A stretch of DNA of 64,000 nt from Albimonas sp963816545 (GCA_963816545.1 CAWFLE010000001.1:434001-498000), one strand, 5' to 3'; shown: positions 1-12,321, counted from the first letter of the stretch. Notes: generated by a model not told the origin, from the letters alone. Translations and numbers: made by a program.

Positions 1-463
1 TGGCCCCGTCATCCCCGATCAGGTGGACGCCGATGGTCAGGTCCTCCAGCTCCGGCGCGTCGATGGACGAGACCCCTAGCCCCCGGTCCTCCCGCGTCAC
101 GAACACGTAGCCGGAGCGGTAGTAGGGCCGCGTGGTCGCCAGCATGTCCATCATCGGCACGCCCATCACGGCGTCGCATTCCCCGGCGTTCAGCGTGTTG
201 CGCAGGAACCCGCGCCGCTGCGCCCACCAGGTGTAGGCGACGCCGTCATAGCCCAGCTCCCCGGCCATCATCTCCGCCAGCCGGTTCTCGAACCCCTCCT
301 CGGCGCGGTTGGAGAAGGGCATGTTGTTGGGGTCCGCGCAGACCTTCAGATCCTCCGCCGCGGCGGGCGTCGCGGCCAGCGCCGCGCCGGCCCAAGTCGC
401 GGCCAGCGCCCCGAAGGCGCCCGTCGCGGCCAGGCCCGCGCGTATCGCCGCCGCGGCCCTCAC
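1..463 (-). CDS. xoxJ: XoxJ/MoxJ-like periplasmic binding protein (3' end outside window)
   Basis: The visible N-terminal ~154 residues look like the family 3 solute-binding fold found beside PQQ alcohol dehydrogenases (MoxJ/XoxJ). They begin with an Ala-rich signal peptide and run into the stretch VCADPNNMPFSN, which is typical of that family. XoxJ is thought to bind or activate the dehydrogenase in the periplasm rather than feed a transporter. The start is GTG at 463. Its first bases overlap the TGA of xoxF by 4 bp (GTGA), so the two are translationally coupled. The reading frame is intact to the window edge. Assignment rests on motif and context; the C-terminal part is not visible. Confidence 0.8.
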   Translation of the reverse strand, partial: MRAAAAIRAGLAATGAFGALAATWAGAALAATPAAAEDLKVCADPNNMPFSNRAEEGFENRLAEMMAGELGYDGVAYTWWAQRRGFLRNTLNAGECDAVMGVPMMDMLATTRPYYRSGYVFVTREDRGLGVSSIDAPELEDLTIGVHLIGDDGA

Positions 464-2359
464 TCCGCCTCCGCCACGTCCTGCGGCAGCGCGAAGACCA
501 TCAGGGTGCTGCCCGGCCGGGTGTAGGCCGGCAGGTCCTGCATGGCGCCGAAGAAGCCCAGCGCGCCGTTCAGCACCCGCTCGTCCAGCCCCGGCAGCGC
601 CACCGCGCCGGACCAGCCGCCCACGCCCGACAGGATCGCCACGTACTGCCGCCCGTCCGCGCCCATGATAGGTCGTCGGCTGGCCGATCATCCCCGAGGG
701 CGTGCGCATCTTCCACAGCACCTCGCCCGTCCGCGCATCCACCGCCTTCATCCAGCGGTCCATGGTCCCGTAGAAGGCCACGTCCCCGGCGGTCGCCACC
801 GTCCCGCGTCCAGACCGGGAACAGCTCCTTGATCGACCAGACCTTCTCCTGCTTGACCGGATCCCAGGCCATGAACTCGCCGCGCCAGTCGTCGCCGTTG
901 CTGCGTACATGTTCACGCTCGCGCCCAGATAGGGCGTGCCCGCGATGTAGCCGACCTCCGACATCTTGACCGTCGCGCACAGATGCTGGTGCGGCACGTA
1001 GAGGAGCTTCGTCTTCGGCGACCACGCCGTCGGCTGCCAGTCCTTCGCGCCCGGCGGCGCGGGGCACACATCCTCCACGATCCGCCCCAGCCGCGGCTCC
1101 TTCTCCGGGTTGGGGATGATCCGCCCCGTCTCCAGGTCCACGCCCAGATAGGCGGTGACCCGGTCGAACTGCTCGGCCGACATCACCTTCCCGTTGGTGC
1201 GGTCGATCACGTACATGTAGCCGGTCCGGCCCGGCCGGATCATGACCTTCCGCATCTCGCCGTCGATCTCCAGGTCCAGCAGCACCAGCTCGTTGACGCT
1301 GTCATGGTCCCACAGGTCATGGGGCGAGGTCTGGTAGGCCCAGACGGCCTCGCCCGTATCGGGATCGCGCGCGAAGATGGTGGTGGTCCAGAGGTTGTCT
1401 CCCTCCCTCTGGTTGGGGTTCCACGGCCCCGGGTTGCCGCTGCCGTAGTAGATCAGGTCCAGCTCCGGGTCGTAGGAGATCCAGCCCCAGACCGTGCCGC
1501 CCCCGATCTCCCAGCGGTCCGCGGGCCAGGTCTTCACGCCCAGATCCTCGCCCTCCATCCAGGGGTAGGGCGCCTTGAAGCGGTCCCCGATCAGCACGTC
1601 CTCGTCGGGCCCGGTGTGGTTGGCCTGCCAAACGATCTCGCCCGTCTCCAGGTCCAGCGCGGTGATCCAGCCGCGCACGCCCATCTCGCCGCCCGAGACG
1701 CCGACCAGCACCTTGTCCTTCACCACCAGCGGGGCCATCGTCATGGTCTCGCCGCGGCTGATCTCGCCCAGCTTGGTGTGCCAGACCTCCTCGCCCGTCT
1801 CCGCGTCCACCGCGACCGTGTGGTTGTCGAGCGTGTTGTAGACGATCTTGCCGTCCGCATAGGCCGCGCCGCGGTTGACCACGTCGCAGCAGGCCACCCC
1901 CTGCGAGGCGAACTCGGTCGGGGGCGTGTAGGACCATTTCAGCGTCCCGTCGGTGGCGTCGAGCGCGAAGAGCGTGTTGGGGAACGGCCCCACCACGTAC
2001 ATCGTCCCGTTGACCACGATGGGCGCCGCCTCCTGCCCCCGGTTGACGCCGAGCGAGAACGTCCAAGCGAGCTGGAGCTTGTCCACGTTGCCCGCGTTGA
2101 TCTGGTCAAGCTCGCTGTAGCGCGTGGAGGCGTAGTTCTTCGCCGGCATGATCCACTGCGCGGGGTCGCGGCTCAGCGCATCCAGATCCTCGCCGGGCGA
2201 GGCCGTCTGCGCCCAGAGCGGCGCCCCGGCCAGAAGCGCGGTTGCAAGCGCCGCGGCGCCCCGAAGGCGGCGGCGGCGGCGAAGAGGGGTGGAGGATCGG
2301 TTCTGCAAAACGGCCCCGTTGGCTGGCGGTCTCTCCTGCTGAACAAGCTTCCGCCACAT
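460..2359 (-). CDS. xoxF: XoxF-type lanthanide-dependent PQQ methanol/alcohol dehydrogenase, frameshifted
   Basis: This is a periplasmic quinoprotein that oxidises methanol or other short alcohols using PQQ. After an Arg-rich n-region and a hydrophobic signal ending near PLWAQ, the eight-bladed propeller follows, with the adjacent-cysteine motif GVACCDVVNRG (about residue 156), the metal-binding Glu in VSGGEMG and Asn in YYGSGNPGPW. The catalytic Asp lies in HDLWDHDSVN. The second Asp of this W-D-x-D is the residue that marks lanthanide enzymes (Ala in Ca-type MxaF). The C-terminus (SGVGGWSG, ending in LMVFALPQD) resembles XoxF. ATG 2359 is in frame; TTG 2308 is an alternative start. Three apparent one-base indels near 898, 808 and 669 break the frame, the first two compensating each other. 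A PedH/ExaF-like ethanol dehydrogenase is the main alternative. Confidence 0.85.
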
Positions 2360-2397
2360 CCGTTCCGATTCAGGACCAAGTTTTGGCCACGGTTCCG

Positions 2398-3210
2398 TCA
2401 GGCGGGACGCGGCCCGCGTCGCAGAAGCCCCCGCGCCGGATCATAGGCCGCGGCGGCCAGCAGGAAGGCCGCGACCGTCACCCCCGCCACCACCGCCGCC
2501 GAAACGGCGTTGACCTTCCCGTAGGCCGCGAAGCGCATCAGCTCCACCGCATGGGTGAACGGGTTGACCTCCGCCACCCGCCGCAGCCACACGGCCCCCG
2601 CCTCCTCCAGCTTCCACAGGGGAAACAGGGCGCTGGAGATGAAGAAGGCCGGGAAGATCACGAAATTCATGGCGCCGGCGAAGTTCTCCAGCTGCCGGAT
2701 CGTCACCGACAGCAGCAGCCCCAGCGCCCCCAGCATCAGCGCCGAGGCCAGCATCGCCGGCGCCAGCGTCACCCACCCCCAGGGCGGAATCCGCGCCCCC
2801 AGCGCCCACGCGACGCACAGGAACACGTAGCCGAGGATCACCGACAGCATCGAGCTCGCCGCCAGCTTGCACAGCAGCAGCACCCACCTCGGCAGCGGCG
2901 CGGTGAGCAGCAGCCGCATCATCCCCATCTCGCGGTCATAGACCATCGAGAGCGAGGACAGCATCCCGTTGAACAGCAGCACCACGCCGATCAGGCCGGG
3001 GACCATGTATTCGCGGTAGGTCACATACGTCTCGTAGGGCGGCACGATCGAGACGCCGAGGATGTTGTGGAACCCCGCCCCGAACACCACCAGCCACAGC
3101 GTGGGCCGCACCACGGCCGAGATCATGCGGCTCGTCTGCCGAACGAAGCGGAAGATCTCCCGCCCCGCCACCGCCTGAAAGGCCATCGCCAGATGGGCGA
3201 GCCTCGCCAT
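2398..3210 (-). CDS. ABC-2 type permease of a PQQ-associated ABC system (PedC-like)
   Basis: This 270-residue integral membrane protein has about six hydrophobic segments arranged as in ABC-2 exporters. Conserved features are the EYMVPGLIGVVLLFNGM stretch and the late motif AEVNPFTHAVELMRFA. It resembles the permease encoded with PQQ-dependent alcohol oxidation systems (PedC type). Its ATG directly follows the TGA of the binding-protein gene with no spacer (TGAATG), and the beta-propeller gene precedes that one. The matching ATPase is divergent at 5457. The exported substrate of such systems is unknown. The gene ends 39 bp before the xoxF start, so read-through into xoxF is possible. Confidence 0.8.
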   Translation of the reverse strand: MARLAHLAMAFQAVAGREIFRFVRQTSRMISAVVRPTLWLVVFGAGFHNILGVSIVPPYETYVTYREYMVPGLIGVVLLFNGMLSSLSMVYDREMGMMRLLLTAPLPRWVLLLCKLAASSMLSVILGYVFLCVAWALGARIPPWGWVTLAPAMLASALMLGALGLLLSVTIRQLENFAGAMNFVIFPAFFISSALFPLWKLEEAGAVWLRRVAEVNPFTHAVELMRFAAYGKVNAVSAAVVAGVTVAAFLLAAAAYDPARGLLRRGPRPA

Positions 3211-4416
3211 TCAGCGCACGCACCCGGACTCGGGCGCATCCACGCCCAGCGTGTCGAGATCGTCGGTCCGGTGCAGGAACGGCTCCAGCGGCGCCTCGGC
3301 GATCACCGCCTCGGGGGTCGCGAGCAGGATCGGCTGGCGAAGCTGCCCGCTCCACGGCCGGAAGCTCATGGGCGCGCCCTTGGAGCCGTCCACCTTCAGC
3401 TCCGGCCCCGTGACGTAGTCCAGCATCGCCTGCGGGTCCGTCGGATCGCTCCGCATCGCCGCCTGCGCCACGATCTTCATGGCGACCCACGCGGCCCAAT
3501 CGGCGCCGTTCATCCGCCGCGGCGGCGCCGTCTCCTCGAACCGATGCTGCACCTGGGGGGCGCCGTAGCGGTCCCAGCTCCAGTGCCACGCGGTCGGCGA
3601 CAGCCCCGCATCCCCCACCACGAGCATCGGCCGCGCGGTCTCATAGGGCACATACCGTGCGAACTCCCGCGCGTCGTCGGCCACATAGACCACGTCCGCC
3701 TGCACATCCGCGGTCATCAGCGCCACATTGCTCCAATCCCGCCTCCGCGGATCGCGCGTCAGCTCGAAGGCCCGCTCCTCCACCACCTCCAGCCCGAACC
3801 GCTGCGCCGCTCGCCGCAGGGCCGCCACGCCCTCCGCATCCGCCTCGGCCTCGCCCCTCAGCGCCAGCACCCGCGTCCAGCCCTTGTCCGCCAGATGCTG
3901 CGCCAGCGCGTCCGCCAGCATCGCCCGGCTGGGGACCACATGCAGCAGGTTCGCCCGGCACTCGCCCCCCCTCAGCCGGTCCTCCATCGCCGAGACGTTG
4001 AGCACCGCCGCCTCCCCCGCCACCGCATCCGCCACCCGCACCAGCGCCTCGGGCGGCAGGTCCGCGAGGATGAACGCCACGCCCTCCTCCGCCCACCGGG
4101 CCGCGACCTCCGCCGGATCCTCCGCCTCCTCGCTCAGCAGCCGGAAGTCCACGCCCACCACGTCCCCGATGGCGCGCGCATCCGCCAACCCCGTCAGCGC
4201 CCCCGCGAGGGGCCGCCCCTCGTCCCGGAACGCGATCCCCGCATGCTCCCCGCCCGGCGCATAGCGCGCATCCCCGGCCAGCGAGACATACCCCACCGTC
4301 ACCTCCGGCCGCCCCTCCGCCGCCGCAGGCCCCGCCAGAACCGCCGCCCCAAGCGCCGCTCGTGCGAGGGCGCGCCCCCCCTTTGCCATCGCCCCCTGAA
4401 CCAGCGCCCTAGTCAT
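3211..4416 (-). CDS. Periplasmic substrate-binding protein of the PQQ-associated ABC system
   Basis: This 401-residue protein has an N-terminal signal peptide (hydrophobic stretch ending near GPAAAEG). The body resembles type I periplasmic binding proteins of the family that accompanies PQQ-dependent alcohol dehydrogenases (branched-chain amino-acid binding fold). It opens with VTVGYVSLAGDARY and shows alternating Rossmann-like strands throughout. Its ATG overlaps the TAG of the beta-propeller gene by 8 bp, and its stop abuts the permease start, so it is the middle gene of a three-gene operon. Why an exporter-type permease is paired with a binding protein is unclear in this family. Confidence 0.75.
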   Translation of the reverse strand: MTRALVQGAMAKGGRALARAALGAAVLAGPAAAEGRPEVTVGYVSLAGDARYAPGGEHAGIAFRDEGRPLAGALTGLADARAIGDVVGVDFRLLSEEAEDPAEVAARWAEEGVAFILADLPPEALVRVADAVAGEAAVLNVSAMEDRLRGGECRANLLHVVPSRAMLADALAQHLADKGWTRVLALRGEAEADAEGVAALRRAAQRFGLEVVEERAFELTRDPRRRDWSNVALMTADVQADVVYVADDAREFARYVPYETARPMLVVGDAGLSPTAWHWSWDRYGAPQVQHRFEETAPPRRMNGADWAAWVAMKIVAQAAMRSDPTDPQAMLDYVTGPELKVDGSKGAPMSFRPWSGQLRQPILLATPEAVIAEAPLEPFLHRTDDLDTLGVDAPESGCVR

Positions 4417-5383
4417 CGATCACGATCGTATGCGGCACCCGCCCCGTCGCCAGCGACCGCACCGCCTTCCGCTGCTTCACATCCACGACCGAGACGTCGT
4501 CGCTCAGCCCGTTGGCCACGTACAACCGCTCCCCGTCCGCGCTCGCCGCCACCCCCCAGGCGCGCGAGCCGACCAGCACGTAAGCCTCCACCTCCTTCGT
4601 CTCCGCATCCACGAAGGCCACGTGGTTCGCCCGCCCCAGCGCCACGTACATCGTCCCCCCGTCGGGCGAGAGCGTCAGCCCCACCGGCGTCACGTCCGCC
4701 GCCCGCGCCCCCGGCGGGACCAGCGGCAGCACCCGCTTCACCTCGTTCGTCGCCGTCTCGATGATCGTGACCTGCGCCGCCAGCTCGTCCGACACCCAGA
4801 TCTCGCTCGCATCCGCGTTCAGCTCGAACCGCCGCGGCCGCGTGCCCACCAGGATGTTCTTCACCACCTTCCCCTGCGCGGCATCGACCACATGCACCAT
4901 GTCCGCAACCTCGGAGGTGAAGTAGAGCGTCCCCCCGTCGGGCATCGCCAGCACCCCCTCCGGCTCCGGCCCGGTGGAGATCGTGCCCAGCGTCTCCTTC
5001 GTCTCAAGGTCGATCCGCCGGACCAGCGCGCTCTCCTCCTCCGAGACGTAGAGCGACCGCCCGTCCCCCGCGATGTCGAAGATCTCCGGGCTGTCCCCGG
5101 TGGGGATGACGTCCACCACCTCCAGCGAGGCGACGTCGATCACGTCGATCTCGTCGCTGTCCCCGCAGGCGACGTACAGCCGCTCATGCGCTTCGTCGAA
5201 ATGCATGTCCCGCGGCCGCTCCGCCGTCGGGATCTCCTTCACCACCGCGTGGTCCCGCGCCGGGTCCAGCACCACCACCGTGTCGGACTTCTCGTGGCTG
5301 ACGAACACGTAGCCGGTCCCCGCCGCATGGGCCGCGAAAGGCGCGAGGCCGAGGAGCACGAGGGCGCGAAGCGCAGGATGCAT
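4409..5383 (-). CDS. YVTN-type beta-propeller protein, PQQ-catabolism associated
   Basis: The predicted protein has 324 residues, with a signal peptide (MHPALRALVLLGLAPFAAHA) followed by about seven repeats of the form 'LYVACGDSDEIDVIDVAS' with YV-x-N variants. This indicates a secreted, probably periplasmic propeller. The family is regularly found with PQQ alcohol dehydrogenases and their ABC genes, and its biochemical role is not established. An upstream in-frame ATG at 5440 exists, but the ATG at 5383 gives a clean signal peptide, so I choose that. It is the first gene of the leftward operon, with its start facing the divergent ATPase gene across about 73 bp that must hold both promoters. 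Confidence 0.8.
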   Translation of the reverse strand: MHPALRALVLLGLAPFAAHAAGTGYVFVSHEKSDTVVVLDPARDHAVVKEIPTAERPRDMHFDEAHERLYVACGDSDEIDVIDVASLEVVDVIPTGDSPEIFDIAGDGRSLYVSEEESALVRRIDLETKETLGTISTGPEPEGVLAMPDGGTLYFTSEVADMVHVVDAAQGKVVKNILVGTRPRRFELNADASEIWVSDELAAQVTIIETATNEVKRVLPLVPPGARAADVTPVGLTLSPDGGTMYVALGRANHVAFVDAETKEVEAYVLVGSRAWGVAASADGERLYVANGLSDDVSVVDVKQRKAVRSLATGRVPHTIVIDD

Positions 5384-5456
5384 GGCGGTCTCCGGCTGCG
5401 GCCGCGCGCCGGGGCGCGCATGTTGCTGCGGGCGCCGCAACAGCTATGTCCACCCC

Positions 5457-6219
5457 ATGAAAAGTCCAGCGATGCAACCCGCGCTCGCGCTGCGCGGCGT
5501 GACCAAGCGCTTCGGCCGGGCCGAGGCGCTGCACGACGTGACCTTCTCCCTCCCCCCCGGCAGCTTCGCGGCCCTGCTCGGGGCCAACGGCGCGGGCAAG
5601 ACCACGCTGGTGCAGATGGTCACCGGCCTCTTCACCCCCGACGAGGGGGAAATCCTCACCCTCGGCCACGACATGCGCCGCCACGCCCCCGCGGCGCTCG
5701 CCGGCCTCGGCGTGGTGTTCCAGGCCCAGACGCTGGACCTCGAACTGTCGCTGCGCGCCAACCTGCGCTTCCACGCCCGCCTGCACGGCCTCGCCGAAGG
5801 GCGACCGCGAGCCGCGGATCGACGCCCTCCTCGACCGCTTCGACCTGACGCGATGGGCCTCCCGCCCCGCCCGCACCCTCTCGGGCGGCAACCGCCGCCG
5901 GCTGGAGCTGGCGCGCGCCCTCCTCCACCGCCCCCGCCTGCTGGTGATGGACGAGGCGACGGTGGGCCTCGATCCGCCCAGCCGCCGGGACCTCCTCCTG
6001 CGGATGCGGGACCTGCGCGCGCATGAGGGGACGGCCATCCTCTGGACCACCCACCTGCTGGACGAGGCCGAGCACGCCGACCGTCTCCTGATCCTCGACC
6101 ACGGCCGCCTCGTCCATGACGGCGCCCCCGCCGACGCGCTGCGCCGGACCGGCGCCTCGACCTTGGCCGAAGCGTTCGAGGCGCTGCGCCGCCCCCGTCC
6201 CGCTCGAGGCGAAGCCTGA
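5457..6219 (+). CDS. ABC transporter ATPase of the PQQ-associated system, one frameshift
   Basis: This is a cytoplasmic ATP-binding subunit of about 254 residues. Walker A is GANGAGKTT, the signature is LSGGNRRRLELARAL, Walker B is LLVMDEATVGLDP, and the H-loop is WTTHLLDEAEHADR. These match the DrrA/NodI-like exporter ATPases. Past the Q-loop (VVFQAQTLDLE) the frame shifts near 5803. The second half resumes with all motifs intact, so one missing or extra base is enough to explain it. The start is ATG 5457, with ATG 5472 possible. It is divergent from the binding protein and permease genes that should be its partners. Confidence 0.78.
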
Positions 6220-6254
6220 GCACGGAACGGCCCACCCGCCGCCTCCACCCGGCC

Positions 6255-6470
6255 CGATGCGTCCAATCGCTGCATCGCCCGCAGCCGGACCGGCGCCCCA
6301 ACCCTCGCCAAGGCGCACAGGACGCTTGCACCCGATCCAAGGGGGGCATGCTTGCGGACGGCCTCCCGCCGCCGGACCGGCGCCGCCAGCCTCGCCAAGG
6401 TGGACCGGGGCGCCCGCACCGCGTCCAAGGGGGGCATGATTGCGGACCGCCCTCCGCCGCCGACCGGCGC
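6255..6470. repeat. 87-bp imperfect direct repeat, about 2.4 copies, in the 6220-6601 gap
   Basis: The 382-bp gap between the ATPase gene and the next gene holds an imperfect tandem repeat. Marker strings recur at a fixed distance: CCGGACCGGCGCC at 6285 and 6372, GACCGGCGC again at 6462, CTCGCCAAGG at 6304 and 6391, and CCAAGGGGGGCATG at 6337 and 6425. The period is 87 to 88 bp. 87 is a multiple of three, but no frame gives a convincing protein. Nothing else was recognised in the gap apart from the promoter side of the next gene. Confidence 0.7.
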
Positions 6471-6601
6471 TTCCCCCTCCCCCACCCGCCCCGGGAAAAG
6501 TCCGCAAACGGAACCCCCCGCCCGCCGCGCCCGTTGGCAGCCAAGGGGGGAAAGCGCGCCGGCGTCGCCAGGCGCCGGCCAGCAAGCGGAGCGTTCAGCC
6601 T

Positions 6602-7383
6602 ATGAAACCCGTACTCACCCGATCCCTCCTCGCCCTCTGCCTCGGCGCCGCCGGCGCCCTGCCCGCCGCGGCCCAGACCGGCTGCCCCGTGACGCGCGAG
6701 GATCTGGCCGCAGCCCTGCGCGACAGCGTCGCCCCGGCGCAGGGCCCGAAGAACGGCGGCCTCGAAAACAACGAATGGGCGGTCGCGGTGGACCGCATGG
6801 GCATTGTCTGCGCCATCGCCTACAGCGGCGAGGCGCCGACCGACCAGTGGCTCGGCAGCCGCGGCATCGCCGCCGAGAAGGCCGAGACCGCGATCGCCTT
6901 CAGCCTCGACGGCTTCGCCCTCTCCACCGCCAACCTGTGGGCGCCCGCGCAGCCGGGCGCCTCGCTCTACAGCATCGTCAGCTCCAACCCGCCCTCGACC
7001 GAGATCCTGCACGCCGGCTCCCCCGCCGCCTGGGGCGGCCCGCAGGACCCGATGCTGGGCGAGAATCCCGGCGGCGTGATCGTCTTCGCCGGGGGCCTGC
7101 CGCTTTATTCCCAGGGCGGGCTGATCGGCGGCCTCGGCGTCAGCGGCGACACCTCCTGCGCCGACCACAACGTCGCCTGGCGGGTGCGAAAGAAAATCTG
7201 GGCCTCGGCCACGTCCCCAAGGGCGTCTCCCCCAGCGGCGGCGACCAGATCCTCTACGACATCCGCGCCAACGGCGCGAGCGAGAGCGGCTACGGCCACG
7301 CCATGTGCGGCGGGAACGAGGCCGAGGTCGCCGTGGAGATCGGCGCGGGCTTCATCCCCGAGTGGAAACGCGCGATGAAGTGA
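6602..7383 (+). CDS. GlcG/HbpS-like secreted protein (DUF336 fold), one frameshift
   Basis: About 260 residues follow a clear signal peptide (hydrophobic core LLALCLGAAGALPAAAQ). The mature part matches the GlcG/HbpS family, which includes haem-binding extracellular proteins. It has the region 'WAVAVDRMGIVCAIAYSGE', a glycine-rich GGVIVFAGGLPLY and the closing GLIGGLGVSGDTSCADHNVA. The frame breaks near 7190 in a short A-rich stretch and resumes in another frame to the stop at 7383, leaving the C-terminal residues recognisable. Members of this family commonly sit beside PQQ dehydrogenase genes, so it may belong with the xoxF module. Its actual ligand is unknown. Confidence 0.72.
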
Positions 7384-7502
7384 CCCGTCCCGGCCGCGGC
7401 GCCCCGTTCGCGCCGCGGCCGCCAAAGGTTACCAGAACGGTAAATTCTACAAACCCGCTTTCATAACCCATTGATCCACCTGCAAACCGCCGCCCGCCCC
7501 CT

Positions 7503-7547
7503 GCGTTTCGCTGCGAAACGCCCCTGCATGTTTCGCAGCGAAACGCC
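7503..7547. repeat. Palindromic intergenic element, copy 1
   Basis: The element holds GTTTCGCTGCGAAAC followed ~10 bp later by GTTTCGCAGCGAAAC. Each 15-mer is a near-perfect palindrome and the two are exact reverse complements. They could form two small hairpins or one long one. A second copy is at 12232-12277. This copy lies about 55 bp before the tex ribosome binding site. Confidence 0.75.
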
Positions 7548-7613
7548 TCCCGCATTGGCCCCCGGCCCTGTCGGCGCTAGAAGGTCGCCTCCCGTTTCGC
7601 GAAGGAGGCGCCG

Positions 7614-9908
<2,295 letters not shown>

Positions 9909-9975
9909 CGCGTCGGCGCTTGCGCCGGGGCGCGGAACGCTGTTCGGCTGTGGCGGGAAGCGGAGGAGTATGCCC

Positions 9976-12210
9976 ATGGCCCGGATCGAACGCGTCACCA
10001 CGAGCCACTGGGGCGCCTTCCGCCTGACCGCCGAGGACGGGCGGCTGGTGGCGGCCGAGCCGTTCGCGGACGACCCCGACCCCTCCGACATCTGCCGCGC
10101 CGTCCCCGCGGCGGTCCACCACCCGAGCCGGATCGCCCGCCCCTCCATCCGCCGCGGCTGGCTGGAGAACCCCGGCCACCGGGCGCGGGAGAAGCGCGGC
10201 CGCGACGAGTTCGTGGAGCTGCCCTGGGACGAGGCGCTGGACATCGCCGCCCAGGAGATCGACCGCGTGCGGCGGGAGCACGGGTCGGGCGCGATCTACG
10301 GCGGCTCCTACGGCTGGAGCAGCGCCGGGCGCTTCCACCACGCCCAGAGCCAGGTTCACCGCTTCCTCAACAGCGCGGGGGGCTACGTCGCCTCGTTCGC
10401 GAGCTATTCCACCGGCTGCGCGCAGTCGATCATGCCCCACGTGATCGGGCGCAACTTCCTGGAGTTCAGCTACGGCGAGCAGACCACCTGGAACCAGATC
10501 GCGCGCGAGACCGAGACGCTGGTGATGTTCGGCGGCATCGGGCGGAAGAACGCGCAGGTCTCGATGGGCGGCGTCACGCGGCATGAGGTGGGGCCGTGGC
10601 TGGAGCAGATGCGCGGGCGCGGGCGCGCGGATGGTCAACATCTCGCCCCAGCGGAGCGACGGCTGGGCGGGGTCCGAGTGGTGGGCGCTGCCGCCGGGCA
10701 CGGACACCGCGCTGATGCTGGCGCTGGCCTGTGCGCTGGAGGAGGCGGGGCTGACGGACCGCGAGTTCCTCGACCCGCTGCACCACGGGGTGGGAGCGGT
10801 TCCGCTCCTACCTGACGGGCGAAAGCGACGGACGCCGAAGACGCCGGAATGGGCCGAGGGGATCTGCGGCATCCCGGCCGCGGATATCCGGGCGCTGGCC
10901 CGGCGGATGGCGGAGACGCGCACCTTCATCACCGTCGCCTGGTCGCTCCAGCGCCAGCGGCACGGGGAGCAGCCCTACTGGATGAGCGTGACGCTCGCGG
11001 CCATGCTGGGGCAGATCGGGCTGCCGGGGGGCGGGGTCGGCTACGGCTACGGCGCCATCGGGGGGACAGGCGCGCCGGTGAAGGCGCTGGCGGGGTTGGC
11101 GCTGCCGCAGGGGGAGAACGCGGTGCGCGACGTGATCCCCGTGGCGCGGGTGGCCGACATGCTGCTGAACCCGGGCGCGGAGTACGATTTCAACGGCGAG
11201 CGGCGGCGCTACCCGGACATCCGGCTGGTGGCCTGGGCGGGGGGCAACCCGTTCCACCACCACCAGGACCTCAACCGGCTGGAGGAGGCGTTCCGCCGCC
11301 CCGACACGGTGATGGTGAACGAGCCGTGGTGGACCGCCACCGCCAAGCGCGCGGACATCGTGTTCCCCGCCACCACGTCCTACGAGCGGGAGGATATCGG
11401 GCGCACCTTCTCGGACCCGTTCCTGTTCGCCATGCCCAGGATGATCGAGCCGGTGGGCGAGGCGCGGGACGACTACGCCATCTTCGCGGACCTCGCCGCC
11501 CGGATGGGCTGCGCGGAGGCCTTCACCGAGGGGCGGGATGCGGAGGGCTGGATCCGCCACCTCTACGACCGCTTCCGCCAGGGCTGCGCCGAGTCCGGCG
11601 TCGAGGTCCCGCCGCTGGAGGAGCTGCGGGAGCGGAACTTCGTGGAGCTGCCGATCCACGGCCCGGCCTTCGAGCGCACCGCCTTCGAGCGGTTTCGCAG
11701 CGATCCGGAGGGGGCGCCGCTGGGCACGCCCTCGGGCCGGATCGAGATCTTCTCGGAGCGGATCGCAGGCTTCGGCTATGACGACTGCCCGGGCCATCCG
11801 ACCTGGTTCGCGCCGGAGGACGGAGGCGCGGCCACCCGCTGCGGCTGGTCTCGCCCCAGCCGGCGGACAAGCTGCACAGCCAGCTTGAGGCGGCGCTCGC
11901 CGATGCGCCGGGCGCCCGGCCGGCGCCGCTGGCGATCCATCCGCGGGATGCGGCGGCGCGGGGGATCGGGGACGGGGCGGTGGTGCGGGTGGCGAACGAC
12001 CGCGGCGCCTGCCTCGGCCGCGCCCGGATCACCGGGGACATCGCCCCGGGCGTGGTGGCGATGCCCACCGGCGCCTGGTTCGACCCGGACGCGGAGGGGG
12101 TGGACCGCCAGGGCAACCCCAACGTGCTGACGCGGGATCTCGGCACCTCGCGGCTCGCGCAGGGTACGAGCGCCCATACGGCGCGGGTGGAGGTCTCGTT
12201 GCAGGTCTGA
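9976..12210 (+). CDS. Molybdopterin oxidoreductase, biotin/TMAO/DMSO reductase group, frameshifted
   Basis: This is a Mo-bis-MGD enzyme of the DMSO reductase family. The N-terminus has no iron-sulphur cysteine motif and no twin-arginine signal, as in cytoplasmic BisC. GGSYGWSSAGRFHHAQ supplies the serine ligand to molybdenum. Further typical blocks are YSTGCAQ, ETLVMFGGIGRKNAQ, WAGGNPFHHHQDLNRLEEAF and the C-terminal cofactor-binding part HPRDAAARGIGDGAVVRVAN. The substrate is probably an S- or N-oxide. ATG 9976 is preferred over ATG 9970, because GGAGGAG at 9962-9968 is 7 bp upstream of the former and only 1 bp from the latter. Apparent indels lie near 10615, 10790, 10832 and 11825, with intact family sequence between them. 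Confidence 0.82.
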
Positions 12211-12231
12211 GGCCGCGCCATCGGGGGAGGG

Positions 12232-12277
12232 GCGTTTCGCTGCGAAACGCCCCCCGCGTGTTTCGCAGCGAAACGCC
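12232..12277. repeat. Palindromic intergenic element, copy 2
   Basis: This copy has the same pair of 15-bp palindromes as at 7503 (GTTTCGCTGCGAAAC then GTTTCGCAGCGAAAC) with almost the same spacer. It starts 22 bp after the molybdoenzyme stop. It has no T-tract, so it is not a canonical terminator, though it could act as a transcript-end hairpin or protein-binding site. Confidence 0.75.
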
Positions 12278-12321
12278 TCTCCGCGGTGGCCCGGAATTCA
12301 CGTCGTCGTTGAACGAAGCGC

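Noticed and set aside
2242..4764. An 840-codon plus-strand frame over the PQQ-associated ABC genes
   Set aside because: Its product is low-complexity Arg/His/Pro-rich and it is antisense to three recognisable coupled genes.
6352..7383. A longer protein beginning at 6352 through the 87-bp repeat
   Set aside because: The true gene starts at ATG 6602 with a signal peptide. The upstream frame is repeat-derived, and only the part after the frameshift near 7190 is real coding sequence.
7503..7547. The double palindrome as a rho-independent terminator
   Set aside because: There is no T-tract on either strand, and the copy before tex lies close to the tex start rather than at a transcript end.
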